Assembly (NCBI GenBank): GCA_016926235.1
Contig: JAFGOZ010000366.1
Location: forward strand, 1-26,950
Direction: 5' to 3'
DNA length: 26,950 nt
Source: Bacteroidales bacterium
GTDB taxonomy: Bacteria > Bacteroidota > Bacteroidia > Bacteroidales > UBA10428
In this document: positions 19,133 through 26,950 of the stretch, one piece after another
Layout: each line of letters starts with the position of its first letter
How positions within the stretch are numbered: position 1 is the stretch's first letter
Notes under the pieces: generated by a model
Seen by the model: only the letters and a program-made list of their open reading frames with translations
What the model was told of the DNA's origin: nothing
The model's database searches: none
Translations under genes and position numbers: made by a program

Positions 19133-19185
19133 GTGAAGTAGTTTTAAAAATTGACATTATATGGAATATAATATACTTAACAAGC

Positions 19186-19929
19186 CTATTTACTAATTAA
19201 TTGGCCTGCAGCATCCTCATCAAGAAACCAAAATAAATTTCCACTTTTTGGTTGAATGAAGGCAGCCGGATATTTCATTTTGTCTTCCTGGCTGTTAAAA
19301 ATATGTTTTAAAATCGGGGCCTTATTACTTCCTGTTACGAGAAAGTAGATATGACTTGCATTATTAATTACAGGTCCTGTTAGCGTAACACGATGCTGCC
19401 CCGTCACCGGGTGTTTGGTTACAGCGCAAATTGTCGGTGAATTGAATAATCCAAGCTGGTCAGGAAAAATGGAAGCTGTATGACCATCTTCGCCCATACC
19501 AAGGAGGATAATATCAAAAACAGGAAAACCATCCCTGGCGGGAAGATGCTTTTTTATTTCATCTGTATACCTCAAAGCCTCTCTATATGGAGCATTCTCA
19601 CCTCTAATCCGATGAACATTTTCTGAAGGTATTGGTATTTTATCCAGCAAATACCTTCGAGCCATACCATAATTACTCTCCATATTATAGGGAGCCACAC
19701 ATCTTTCATCGCCCCAAAAAAAATGAATTTCTGCCCATGGAATTTTATCCATATAATTCTGTGCTAAAATATTAAACAACGCTTTAGGGGTATTCCCTCC
19801 TGAAAGAGCCATATTAAAATTCCTGCCTTCCCGCAATGACAAATTTATAACTTTATATAACTCACTGGCAAATGCCTCAGCCAGATTTTCATAGTGGGGA
19901 TAAACACTTACATTTTCTTTATTTATCAT
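19186..19929 (-). CDS. pgl: 6-phosphogluconolactonase
   Basis: The enzyme hydrolyses 6-phosphoglucono-1,5-lactone to 6-phosphogluconate, the second step of the oxidative pentose-phosphate pathway, in the cytoplasm. I chose the start at 19929 (MINKENVSVYPHYEN), giving 247 residues, the usual length for the DevB/SugM family. The frame is open further upstream, but that extension overlaps zwf by over 200 bp and has no family similarity. Motifs: ALSGGNTPKALF (41-52) for phosphate binding, HFFWGDERCV (69-78), and the active-site segment MGEDGHTASIFP (145-156). The start lies 10 bp after the zwf stop, so the two are co-transcribed and supply consecutive steps. Confidence 0.95.
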   Translation of the reverse strand: MINKENVSVYPHYENLAEAFASELYKVINLSLREGRNFNMALSGGNTPKALFNILAQNYMDKIPWAEIHFFWGDERCVAPYNMESNYGMARRYLLDKIPIPSENVHRIRGENAPYREALRYTDEIKKHLPARDGFPVFDIILLGMGEDGHTASIFPDQLGLFNSPTICAVTKHPVTGQHRVTLTGPVINNASHIYFLVTGSNKAPILKHIFNSQEDKMKYPAAFIQPKSGNLFWFLDEDAAGQLISK

Positions 19930-19939
19930 AAAAAAACCT

Positions 19940-21463
19940 TTATAGTTCACAATATATGCCGTCATCGGCAAGGTTTTTACAAGGATACCTCCATGTAAGT
20001 CCTTGTCCTTCAACCAATGAATCAGCCACTTTAGGCCCCCAGGTGCCAGCAGGGTATCCATATAGTTTTGCTTTTTTGTTGCTACCCCAAACTTTTTGTA
20101 TAGGATCAACAAACTTCCAGGCAGTTTCCACTGCATCGGCCCTGGCAAAAAGAGTAGAATCCCCGATCATCGCGTCATGCAATAATCTTTCATATGCTTC
20201 GGGAATATGTATGGAAGATAATTCATTATAATGAAAATCCATATTTACGTTTTGGACATTGAAGCCGGCGCCCGGAAGCTTCATACCAAATTTCAGGAGG
20301 ATGCCCTCATCTGGTTGTATCCTTATTACCAATTGGTTACATCCTTCACAGCCTCCCTGCCTGGCAAATAAAAAATGAGGTGTCTGTTTAAAATGAATAA
20401 CAATCTCAGTTACCCTTGTCGGAAGCCTTTTCCCTGTACGAATATAAAAAGGCACCCCACCCCATCGCCAGTTATCAATAAAAAACTTTATGGCAACATA
20501 CGTTTCTGTCATCGATTTAGAGCCAACCCCTTGTTCTTCTCTATATCCTTTTACCTGATTTCCATTAATAGTAGATGCTACATACTGACCCCGGATAACC
20601 TGCTGGTATACCTCTTCCTCCTTAAGTATTCTTAGTGACTGGAACACTTTCATAGTCTCGTTCCTTATAGCATTAGCCTCCAAAGAAGAAGGCGGTTCCA
20701 TGGCAGTAATTCCAACCATTTGTAATAAATGATTTTGCACCATATCTCTTAATGCTCCTGAACCATCATAGTATCCACCTCTGTTTTCTACCCCAATGCT
20801 TTCTGCAGAAGTTATTTCCACATGGTGTACATAATGACTATTCCATAAAGGTTCAAAGATCCCATTGGCAAACCGTGTAACAAGTAAATTCTGCACAGTT
20901 TCTTTTCCCAAATAATGGTCAATGCGATATATCTGGTCTTCAGTAAATTTCTGATGCAATCTTTTATTTAGTTCAATACTTGAAACCAGGTCATATCCGA
21001 AAGGTTTTTCAATAATTATCCTGCGATATCCTCTGGTTTGGTCAGTAAGGCCCACCGTCTTTAAATTTTCAGTTACCCTATCAAAAAGTAAAGGGGGTAT
21101 TGCCATATAGAATAAATAATTACCTGCCTTACCCAGACCCTGATCAAGTTCATCAATTTTACTTTTCAGTTTTACAAAGTCGTTTCTTATATGCGTATCA
21201 ATGGCAATATAATTCAGGTTTAACAGAAATATATCAAGCAAATTTTCTTCTTCCGAAACTTCTGAGAATTTTCTAATCCCCTCCTTCATTTTATCTCTGA
21301 ATGCTTCATCTGAAATTTGCGTTCTGCTAACACCCAATATTGAATATTTTACAGGAAGAATCTTTTGTTGGGCAAGGTTGTAAACCGCTGGTATTAACTT
21401 ACGATATGTCAAATCCCCTGAAGCACCAAAAATAATGAATATAGAATTTTCAGGAATTTTCAT
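19940..21463 (-). CDS. zwf: Glucose-6-phosphate 1-dehydrogenase
   Basis: This 507-residue cytoplasmic enzyme oxidises glucose 6-phosphate to the 6-phosphogluconolactone that the next gene hydrolyses, producing NADPH. The nucleotide-binding loop is FGASGDLTYRKLIPA (12-26), and the active-site signature is YRIDHYLGKETVQN (179-192) with catalytic H183 and K187. IEKPFG (151-156) and GKRLPTR are further family hallmarks. Length and ends are normal. It is followed after 10 bp by pgl. The 6-phosphogluconate dehydrogenase gene (gnd), often next to this pair in Bacteroidota, is not in the window. Confidence 0.97.
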   Translation of the reverse strand: MKIPENSIFIIFGASGDLTYRKLIPAVYNLAQQKILPVKYSILGVSRTQISDEAFRDKMKEGIRKFSEVSEEENLLDIFLLNLNYIAIDTHIRNDFVKLKSKIDELDQGLGKAGNYLFYMAIPPLLFDRVTENLKTVGLTDQTRGYRRIIIEKPFGYDLVSSIELNKRLHQKFTEDQIYRIDHYLGKETVQNLLVTRFANGIFEPLWNSHYVHHVEITSAESIGVENRGGYYDGSGALRDMVQNHLLQMVGITAMEPPSSLEANAIRNETMKVFQSLRILKEEEVYQQVIRGQYVASTINGNQVKGYREEQGVGSKSMTETYVAIKFFIDNWRWGGVPFYIRTGKRLPTRVTEIVIHFKQTPHFLFARQGGCEGCNQLVIRIQPDEGILLKFGMKLPGAGFNVQNVNMDFHYNELSSIHIPEAYERLLHDAMIGDSTLFARADAVETAWKFVDPIQKVWGSNKKAKLYGYPAGTWGPKVADSLVEGQGLTWRYPCKNLADDGIYCEL

Positions 21464-21641
21464 AATATTTTAACAATCATTTATTTACAGGATTCAACGC
21501 CCTTATTACAAAAGCTGTTAATCATTTTTGATGTAATTTAGAATTATTTGCTTTAAGTTTCACATAATGATAAAAAATATTATTAACCTAAACATACATA
21601 TTTCACGTTGGCATCAGATAATCGAAATAATTTCGTCTATT

Positions 21642-22157
21642 CTATATTCCAAAATCATAATTGAAAGCCTTGATGTTTTCTGTTCCCGTTTCAAGAATTT
21701 TTACTTTTGCCCTGTCTGCTCTCCAGGCCGATTCTACAACTTCAAAATACTCCTTTTCAATCCTCTCTTTATCACTACATCTGACCACACAAAAAATTTC
21801 ATCATCAGTTTTTCCATTAAGTTTACATTCGAGGATTATATCTTCATCTCTTCTTAGTTTATGAATTACCGTATAATCAACGATTTTATATTTTATCTTT
21901 TCATTGTTTCGCAATACCTGAACCATGAAAACAATATAATGCTTATCCTTTTTAAATACCATAAGAGCATATTCCTTCCCCGATGTTTTCGGCAACACTT
22001 TCCCTTGCTGGTGAGCCATCCCCTTTAGCTCGCTATAATCAGAATAGGTCTTACCTATGTAAGTATCATAGCTATGGGATTTTGTCTTATTCATTACAGA
22101 ACATTCTGCAAATAAGATTAACACTACAATACAGAATAATAAAAATTTGAAATTCAT
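21642..22157 (-). CDS. Small exported protein of unknown function
   Basis: I do not recognise this 171-residue protein. It starts with a hydrophobic leader (FKFLLFCIVVLILFAECS). Cys19 could be lipidated, but Glu before Cys is atypical for a lipobox, so it may be an ordinary secreted protein. The mature part is small, charged and beta-rich (YALMVF, HYIVFMVQVLRN, KIKYKIVDYTVIHKL, FCVVRCS), with no catalytic motif seen. It is on the zwf strand but 178 bp upstream, so is probably separate. A TAGATTTG (-7-like) match lies only 4 nt before the ATG (22162-22169), too close unless the transcript is nearly leaderless. Confidence 0.65.
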   Translation of the reverse strand: MNFKFLLFCIVVLILFAECSVMNKTKSHSYDTYIGKTYSDYSELKGMAHQQGKVLPKTSGKEYALMVFKKDKHYIVFMVQVLRNNEKIKYKIVDYTVIHKLRRDEDIILECKLNGKTDDEIFCVVRCSDKERIEKEYFEVVESAWRADRAKVKILETGTENIKAFNYDFGI

Positions 22158-22631
22158 TGTACAAATCTAACCTATTTATATTGAAATATGTTTTGTAACC
22201 GCCATATTAATCCAAAAATACTACTTTTTGATACTATAAACCTACATATGGATTTATACACCACTTTAAATATACAATTGTAATAATCCAAGTAAATTAC
22301 GTTTAGTAATTTTGGTTTATTAAAAAATACCAGGTTTGAGAAGAAATCCAGCATTAGGTTTGGTATTGAAACAGGAGACTTATCCTCAAATAATGGTTTG
22401 GTGAATGATGTTAGGAAGGGAAGTAGTATTTTTTGTAGCTCACCTTTTTGAAGAAAAAGAATAAATTTATGTTAACTTCATACTACAAATACTTTAATAA
22501 CGGATTGCAACTTTTTTATTTATTAATTGTATGATTAACCAGACCTTATATATCTTTATTAAGATGACAATATTTAATAAAAGGCTTTATTTCATCTGTT
22601 AATAATTTATTTTTAATGGTCAGATGGAACA
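22158..22631. other. Non-coding gap with a possible sensor-gene relic
   Basis: This stretch between the small exported protein and the left inverted repeat has no complete gene. One short plus-strand open frame (22296-22448) contains a segment GDLSSNNGLVNDVRKGSS that loosely resembles the start of a Reg_prop sensor (compare DQGLSQNMVDCILKDSRG). It has no start codon of its own and soon ends in a stop. The remainder is AT-rich and I see nothing else in it. Confidence 0.3.
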
Positions 22632-22717
22632 TCCACGAAGCTTTGACCTGAGCGGATGATTTTCGCTTATAATCATGCTCATGTGTGTTAAAATATTTAT
22701 CATGGATGTTTCATTTT
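22632..22717 (+). repeat. Left copy of the 86-bp inverted repeat
   Basis: This copy (begins tccacgaagc, ends ggatgtttcatttt) matches the reverse complement of 26865-26950 at 83 of 86 positions; the mismatches are at 22645, 22680 and 22681. It contains a small hairpin (gagc + atgatt pairing with aatcat + gctc, about 22650-22680). Its end overlaps the probable start codon (22706) of the broken sensor gene, so the repeat may include that gene's upstream region. No outer direct repeat or transposase is visible. Confidence 0.9.
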
Positions 22718-23160
22718 CTTCTTTTCCCTGATACTAAATACTATTTTTTGTCAAAACGAAAAATTGAATTTTGATAATTTTTCTGTTGAAAATGGCTTAA
22801 ACCACAATTATATTCAAAAAGTATTCCAGGACAAAAAAGGATGGATATGGATCGGCACCAGCCTTGGTATTGAAAGATTTGACGGCTATAATTTTAAATC
22901 CTATCCATTAAAAACAAGCGACACATCCAGTATAGGTGGACTTATTGCCCGAACTTTTTTTTTTTGAAAGCACAAAAGGTATTTTGTATGTTGGCTATGA
23001 AGAATTGGGCCCGGGTATATACGACCGTGATCAAGATGAATTTAAACGTTTAATAATAAATGGAAAGACAATTATAACTAATACTTCGGTAAAAGGTTTG
23101 ATTGAGGATAAAGATGGAAATTTATGGGCTGCTACAAAAGAAGCAGTTTATATTGCAACG
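22706..23160 (+). pseudogene. 5' remnant of a third Reg_prop sensor (HTCS-type) gene
   Basis: Two reading-frame pieces encode the start of a Reg_prop sensor: first NFSVENGLNHNYIQKVFQD, then KGWIWIGTSLGIERFDGYNF, and after a frame change KGILYVGYEELGPGIYD and IEDKDGNLW. The frame break falls at a run of 11 T (22955-22965); ten T would restore it. Upstream, the sensor frame has no ATG, but removing one T from 22714-22717 joins ATG 22706 to a convincing signal peptide (FFFSLILNTIFCQ). So there are probably two one-base insertions. The 3' end is lost: after about 23150 the sequence is the antisense of the TonB-dependent receptor end. A working sensor of this type exceeds 1100 residues; fewer than 160 codons remain. 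Confidence 0.8.
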
Positions 23161-25396
23161 AATAACTTCTGGGAGGCTGGATATCACCCGGCCTTCCCAT
23201 ATACTCCTCATTCAGGAAGTTTTTTATATCAAGTGAAATCGAGGATGTTCTTGTAATACTATACCCGATTTCAAAATCCATTACTAAATATCCATTATTA
23301 TTTACTGTCCAATACTCATAAAATCCTGGTAAAAATTGTTCGCGGGTTAAAGGATGCAGAAACACATCATCAATGTTTAGCATCTTTGATTTGTAAATAC
23401 CCGAAATCTGTCCGTCCCATTTCTTATAACCGACAAAAATCAGCGCCTTCAGGGTATTTTTATTTCTGTATTTAAGATATTCCTCTGTATTTTGTGATGA
23501 TATGGGGTTGAACTCGATGGGATAAATATAAGTGTATCCGCCCTCCATCCCCATTATAAATTCTCCAACTGATTTTACCAGGCTCATTTCCAACTCGAAA
23601 CCATATACTCTTGAGTTTTCTATGTTCAATGCCATAAATCCAAAGTTAGTAACCTGAGAATCGGGCAAATCATACAAACCAAATTCATACTGTATCAGGT
23701 CTGTATTTTCCGAATAGAATGCTGCCATATCCACTTGTCCTTTGCAACCTGCAAAACTCAGGCCCTGTTTTATACCCAACTCAGCACTCCATCCTGATTC
23801 AGGCACTATCTCAGGATTAGGATAAATACGAACAGCCCCAACAGTAGTATATGCATGTTTTTCGGCAATTGACGGGTACCTGTAACCCTGCCCGAATGAA
23901 GCCCTGAGAAATGTATACTTTAATACCTGGTAATTAATCCCCGTTCGAAATATAGGTTTTATTTTATCGGAATTTCCATCCAGGGCGTATTGTTCAAGCC
24001 TTATTCCTGCAACAGTATTCAATCCTTCAACAGGTTGGTAACTTAGTTGCGAATAAAGTGCAATATTCATCCCATCATGATTCCCATAAAAATTGGAAAT
24101 AATCGAAGAATGCATTTCTGAAATCCCCATATTCAGGCCAACTTTTTTCAATGGATTATACCCAAAGCGATATTCGGAATAATATGAGTACGCATCACTA
24201 TTATTATTTTTTGAATCTTCAGGATAACGGTTGTTTGTTGATTGAAACCTTGACTGAAACTCATGAGTAATTTTAGTGTTTGGAGAATACGAAATATAGG
24301 GATCAAGTGCAAAACCAAATCCTTTCAATTCGAGCACAGTTTCAGGTTTCTGAATAAGGGCTCCGGTTTCTCCGTCCTGCCATAAAATAAAATCAATCCG
24401 TTTGGTAAGCATTGTATTTAAATTGACACCAAACTGCAAACCCTCTATTTGCTTACTATTGCGGTTCCATTTAGCATTAAAACGAGCCATCTTTTTTATA
24501 TTATCCTTCCTGTATCCTTCATCATCATGCAATGTTAAACCTACCCCAAAATCATTTGCTGCCAATTTCCCCGCATGAAAGAAAGATACACTATTAAAAG
24601 TCCTCGGACTATCCCACCACTTCCACGCTTTGTTTTTTGGCGAATCATAAATTCCCGATTGTACAATAACCTTAGTAAAAGGTTCTTCTGTAGTTTTTGT
24701 AGTACGAAAGTTTATAACCCCATTCAGTGCAGATGAACCATATAATACTGAAGATGCCCCCTTTAATATTTCTATCTTCGAAACACTTTCGAGGGGTAAG
24801 AAGTGCCATTTTACATTACCTGCATCCGTTGCCAGTACGGGCAATCCATCTACAAGCACCAGAACCCTGCTTCCCGCTCCATAACTATAACCGCTTCCAC
24901 CACGTATAGAAGCTTGTCCATCAAGAATTTCCACACCGGGAATTTTCTGTATAATATCTTCAGCATGTATTGTATGATTTTTTGCCAGCCTGTCTGCAGA
25001 TAAAGTCGTCATGGATACTGTAAGATTCGATATCTTTTCTTCTGTCTTCGATGCACTTACAACAACTTCTTCTAATTCTTCAATAGCAGGACTTAAAAAG
25101 ACTTCGATATGAAATGTGTCTAATGAAGGAATCCGGAAAGTTTTTTTTTGCTGATTATACCCCAGGTAGCGGAATGTAATGGTAAGATCACCTGTATCAC
25201 TATAAAAACCGAATTTACCTGCAGCATCGGTTAACACCCCTGATTGATCTGCATATAAAACACTCACTCCTTCCAGAATATTTTTAGTATGGGTTTCTTT
25301 TACCACACCGTGAATCCATACAAGATTATCCTGAGACTTCGAATATAAACTAATAAATAATACAGAAATAAATATCAGGATGCGTATCTTCATCAA
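23132..25396 (-). CDS. TonB-dependent outer-membrane receptor
   Basis: This 754-residue receptor imports a scarce ligand across the outer membrane using TonB energy. Order: signal peptide (1-22), a carboxypeptidase-like regulatory beta domain (about 26-105, with EGVSVLYADQSGVLTDAAGK), a TonB-box-like segment (EEVVVSASKTEEK), the plug (about 120-232, with IPGVEILDGQASIRGGSG, VLVLVDGLPV and KGASSVLYGSSALNGVINF), then the 22-strand barrel. Length and plug resemble siderophore/cobalamin receptors rather than SusC, and no SusD is adjacent. The ligand is unknown. The C-terminus reads YSLQYKLLLL and lacks the usual final aromatic residue; its last codons overlap the sensor pseudogene on the other strand, so the end may have been altered by rearrangement. 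A nine-A run (plus strand T 25141-25149) lies early in the gene. A small lipoprotein gene precedes it by 43 bp. Confidence 0.92.
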   Translation of the reverse strand: MMKIRILIFISVLFISLYSKSQDNLVWIHGVVKETHTKNILEGVSVLYADQSGVLTDAAGKFGFYSDTGDLTITFRYLGYNQQKKTFRIPSLDTFHIEVFLSPAIEELEEVVVSASKTEEKISNLTVSMTTLSADRLAKNHTIHAEDIIQKIPGVEILDGQASIRGGSGYSYGAGSRVLVLVDGLPVLATDAGNVKWHFLPLESVSKIEILKGASSVLYGSSALNGVINFRTTKTTEEPFTKVIVQSGIYDSPKNKAWKWWDSPRTFNSVSFFHAGKLAANDFGVGLTLHDDEGYRKDNIKKMARFNAKWNRNSKQIEGLQFGVNLNTMLTKRIDFILWQDGETGALIQKPETVLELKGFGFALDPYISYSPNTKITHEFQSRFQSTNNRYPEDSKNNNSDAYSYYSEYRFGYNPLKKVGLNMGISEMHSSIISNFYGNHDGMNIALYSQLSYQPVEGLNTVAGIRLEQYALDGNSDKIKPIFRTGINYQVLKYTFLRASFGQGYRYPSIAEKHAYTTVGAVRIYPNPEIVPESGWSAELGIKQGLSFAGCKGQVDMAAFYSENTDLIQYEFGLYDLPDSQVTNFGFMALNIENSRVYGFELEMSLVKSVGEFIMGMEGGYTYIYPIEFNPISSQNTEEYLKYRNKNTLKALIFVGYKKWDGQISGIYKSKMLNIDDVFLHPLTREQFLPGFYEYWTVNNNGYLVMDFEIGYSITRTSSISLDIKNFLNEEYMGRPGDIQPPRSYSLQYKLLLL

Positions 25397-25439
25397 TTTT
25401 AAGAGATTGAACTATAAAGACTAACTTCCTTAAAAAATT

Positions 25440-25859
25440 TTACAATGGCACAAATGTCATCTTTACCTGCAATATATGTCCTGAATCTCTTTGAGATGGG
25501 TAAAGGGTAAGAAGTTTTAGTGAGTTTTCTGTTAATTCATGAACCACTGCCCTTGCGATTGCTGGTAGAGAATCAGAATCAATGAATAATTGTGTTTCAT
25601 CGTCATTAAACCACCAATTTCCTAAATAAACACCTACATAACCTGTACCATCTTCATTAAAACATGTTTCACCTGCAAAATTATGCAGGATCCCGCCTTC
25701 CCCGCCTTCTTCCACTCCATCCGCCAACAGGCTGTCATTTATCCAGGCATGACTTGTAAGCAAAATAAACCGCTGGGATTTCTCATCATCCTTTTTGTTA
25801 CAACTCATAATGATTATTGACCCGAAGACCAGTATTAAACATATATTTCGTGTTTTCAT
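25440..25859 (-). CDS. Small lipoprotein, possibly lipocalin-like
   Basis: The 139-residue product has a good lipoprotein signal with lipobox IMSC and C20 as the lipidated residue, followed by an acidic/basic linker (NKKDDEKS). The mature part begins FILLTSHAWINDSLLADG and continues with glycine-rich turns and short beta strands (GTGYVGVYLGNWWFNDDETQLFI, split across strands), like the lipocalin-type small lipoproteins common in Bacteroidota (xLLTxxxW opening). It lies 43 bp upstream of the TonB-dependent receptor on the same strand behind a good promoter, so the two are probably one operon and it may be a surface or periplasmic accessory of the receptor. The function is not known. Confidence 0.75.
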   Translation of the reverse strand: MKTRNICLILVFGSIIIMSCNKKDDEKSQRFILLTSHAWINDSLLADGVEEGGEGGILHNFAGETCFNEDGTGYVGVYLGNWWFNDDETQLFIDSDSLPAIARAVVHELTENSLKLLTLYPSQRDSGHILQVKMTFVPL

Positions 25860-25886
25860 TTAATTTACTTTATTTCATATGTGACT

Positions 25887-25916
25887 CAAAATTACGAAAG
25901 TATGCAAAGATTCCAA
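25887..25916 (-). promoter_or_regulatory. Bacteroidota-type promoter of the lipoprotein-receptor operon
   Basis: On the minus strand TTG (25914-25916) is followed after 19 nt by TAATTTTG (25887-25894), matching the Bacteroidota -33/-7 promoter (TTTG or TTG, 19-21 nt, TAnnTTTG). Transcription would start near 25880, leaving a leader of about 20 nt before the lipoprotein ATG at 25859. Confidence 0.6.
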
Positions 25917-25958
25917 TAAATTTTGCTATATTTATAGTAACATCAAAAAATACCTGCC

Positions 25959-26858
25959 ATGAGCAAAGACAAGGACAAAAAAAAGAAAAAAGATAAACCT
26001 GAAAAGAAATCAGAGATTAAAACAAAAGCTGCTTCAGCAAAAGTTAAAGCTAAAGCTTCTTCAGATATAGTTCATAAAAAAGAACCCTTGGATAAAAAAT
26101 TCTATGAAAAGGAGCTGGCTAAGCTCCAGATTGAACTGGCCAAACTTCATTACTGGGTAAAAAACCAGGGATTAAAAGTGGTGGTAATATTTGAAGGACG
26201 TGATGCTGCCGGTAAAGGTGGTGTTATAAAACGTATAACCGAATGCCTCAGCCCCAGGATATGCAGAGTGGTTGCATTGGCCACACCCACTGAACGCGAC
26301 AAAACACAATGGTATTTTCAACGGTATGTACCACACCTTCCTGCCGGTGGTGAAATGGTACTTTTTGACCGCAGCTGGTACAACCGTGCAGGTGTTGAGA
26401 GAGTTATGGGATTCTGTACTGCAGATGAATACCAGGAATTTCTCCGCTCCTGCCCTGAGTATGAACGTATGCTTATCAGATCGGGCATAATCCTTATTAA
26501 ATACTGGTTCTCTGTTTCAGATGATGAACAGGAAAAACGGTTCCGGGACCGCATTGATGACCCCACTAAACGCTGGAAATTAAGCCCTATGGACCTTGCT
26601 TCCAGAGAAAAATGGGTAGAATACTCTGAAGCAAAGGATGAGATGTTTAAATATACGGATATTAAACAAGCCCCATGGTATGTTGTAGAAGCTGATGATA
26701 AGAAAAGGGCAAGGCTTAATTGTATTCATCATTTGCTTAGCCTGATTCCTTATGAAGATCTAACACCGGAACCGATTAAACTCCCACCCCGGAAAGACAG
26801 GAAAGCCTATGTAAGGCCACCTTTTTCGGATCAAACTTTTGTACCTCAGGCATATTAG
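25959..26858 (+). CDS. ppk2: Polyphosphate kinase 2 (class I-like)
   Basis: This 299-residue cytoplasmic enzyme moves phosphate between polyphosphate and nucleotides (class I members mostly make ATP or GTP from ADP or GDP). After a very lysine-rich N-terminal tail (1-42), the kinase core has Walker A GRDAAGKGG (80-88), KRITECLSPR, the DRSWYNRAGVERVMGF signature (137-152, with Walker B Asp) and the lid segment KYWFSVSDDEQEKRF. WKLSPMD is typical of single-domain class I proteins. Length is normal (about 270-300) and all motifs are intact. It is divergent from the lipoprotein-receptor operon with a 99-bp gap. The right inverted repeat begins 6 bp after its stop. The basic tail could help bind the polyanion, which is inference. 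Confidence 0.95.
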   Translation: MSKDKDKKKKKDKPEKKSEIKTKAASAKVKAKASSDIVHKKEPLDKKFYEKELAKLQIELAKLHYWVKNQGLKVVVIFEGRDAAGKGGVIKRITECLSPRICRVVALATPTERDKTQWYFQRYVPHLPAGGEMVLFDRSWYNRAGVERVMGFCTADEYQEFLRSCPEYERMLIRSGIILIKYWFSVSDDEQEKRFRDRIDDPTKRWKLSPMDLASREKWVEYSEAKDEMFKYTDIKQAPWYVVEADDKKRARLNCIHHLLSLIPYEDLTPEPIKLPPRKDRKAYVRPPFSDQTFVPQAY

Positions 26859-26864
26859 GATTGA

Positions 26865-26950
26865 AAAATGAAACATCCATGATAAATATTTTAACACACA
26901 CAAGCATGATTATAAGCGAAAATCATCCGCTCAGGTAAAAGCTTCGTGGA
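26865..26950 (-). repeat. Right copy of the 86-bp inverted repeat (runs to window edge)
   Basis: Read on the minus strand this copy matches 22632-22717 at 83 of 86 positions. Homology stops at 26865, 6 bp after the PPK2 stop codon. The match is unbroken up to the last base of the window, so the true outer end cannot be seen. Its internal hairpin is kept with G-U pairs. It faces back toward PPK2, so if the repeat carries a promoter it would transcribe antisense to PPK2. Confidence 0.9.

Noticed and set aside
19930..20148. N-terminal extension of pgl
   Set aside because: The frame is open, but it lies inside zwf, matches no lactonase sequence, and the Met at 19929 gives the normal family length and a 10-bp gap.
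22172..22354. 60-codon minus-strand open frame
   Set aside because: It is AT-driven, without similarity or context, and is likely chance.
23132..25396. The receptor as a SusC protein
   Set aside because: It is 754 residues, shorter than typical SusC (about 1000), has a cobalamin/siderophore-type plug, and has no SusD neighbour.
22632..26950. An insertion sequence or transposon
   Set aside because: No transposase or integrase is encoded between the repeats, and no target duplication can be seen because the right end is cut by the window.

Overview
The window looks like the chromosome of an AT-rich member of the Bacteroidota. The evidence is hybrid two-component sensors with Reg_prop/Y_Y_Y periplasmic regions, a probable type IX secretion (T9SS) C-terminal signal, GH51/GH43 glycosidases grouped with their regulator, lipoproteins, and several TAnnTTTG-type (-7) promoter matches. 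No rRNA, tRNA, CRISPR array, transposase or integrase was seen.

Positions 1-15318 (all minus strand) form a polysaccharide-utilisation region with an arabinan/arabinoxylan theme. In transcription order it holds a Reg_prop sensor histidine kinase (11872-15318), a GH43 arabinanase-like lipoprotein candidate (10228-11745), a complete hybrid two-component system (HTCS, 5849-10180), a large CBM-containing GH51 arabinofuranosidase (3172-5700), a second, simpler GH51 enzyme (1415-2989), and a secreted LamG-like protein with a probable T9SS tail (204-1172) followed by a terminator. No SusC/SusD pair is present. The two sensors are clear paralogues, but only one carries a receiver and an AraC domain.

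Positions 15319-17753 hold a divergently oriented plus-strand two-gene unit: a four-helix membrane protein with coiled-coil arms, then a lipoprotein with a von Willebrand A-like (MIDAS-like) fold. I cannot assign a known system; it is the best candidate for something undescribed. A 72-bp imperfect inverted repeat lies between it and the next, convergent gene.

Positions 17788-22157 (minus) hold a membrane-anchored NodB-type polysaccharide deacetylase, the oxidative pentose-phosphate pair pgl and zwf, and a small unknown exported protein.

Positions 22632-26950 form a 4.3-kb segment bounded by 86-bp inverted repeats (3 mismatches); the right copy reaches the window edge. Inside are the broken 5' end of a third Reg_prop sensor gene, a TonB-dependent receptor whose last codons run antisense into that broken gene, a small lipoprotein upstream of the receptor, and a class I-like polyphosphate kinase 2. 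The sensor relic, the overlapping receptor end and the repeats together point to a past rearrangement.
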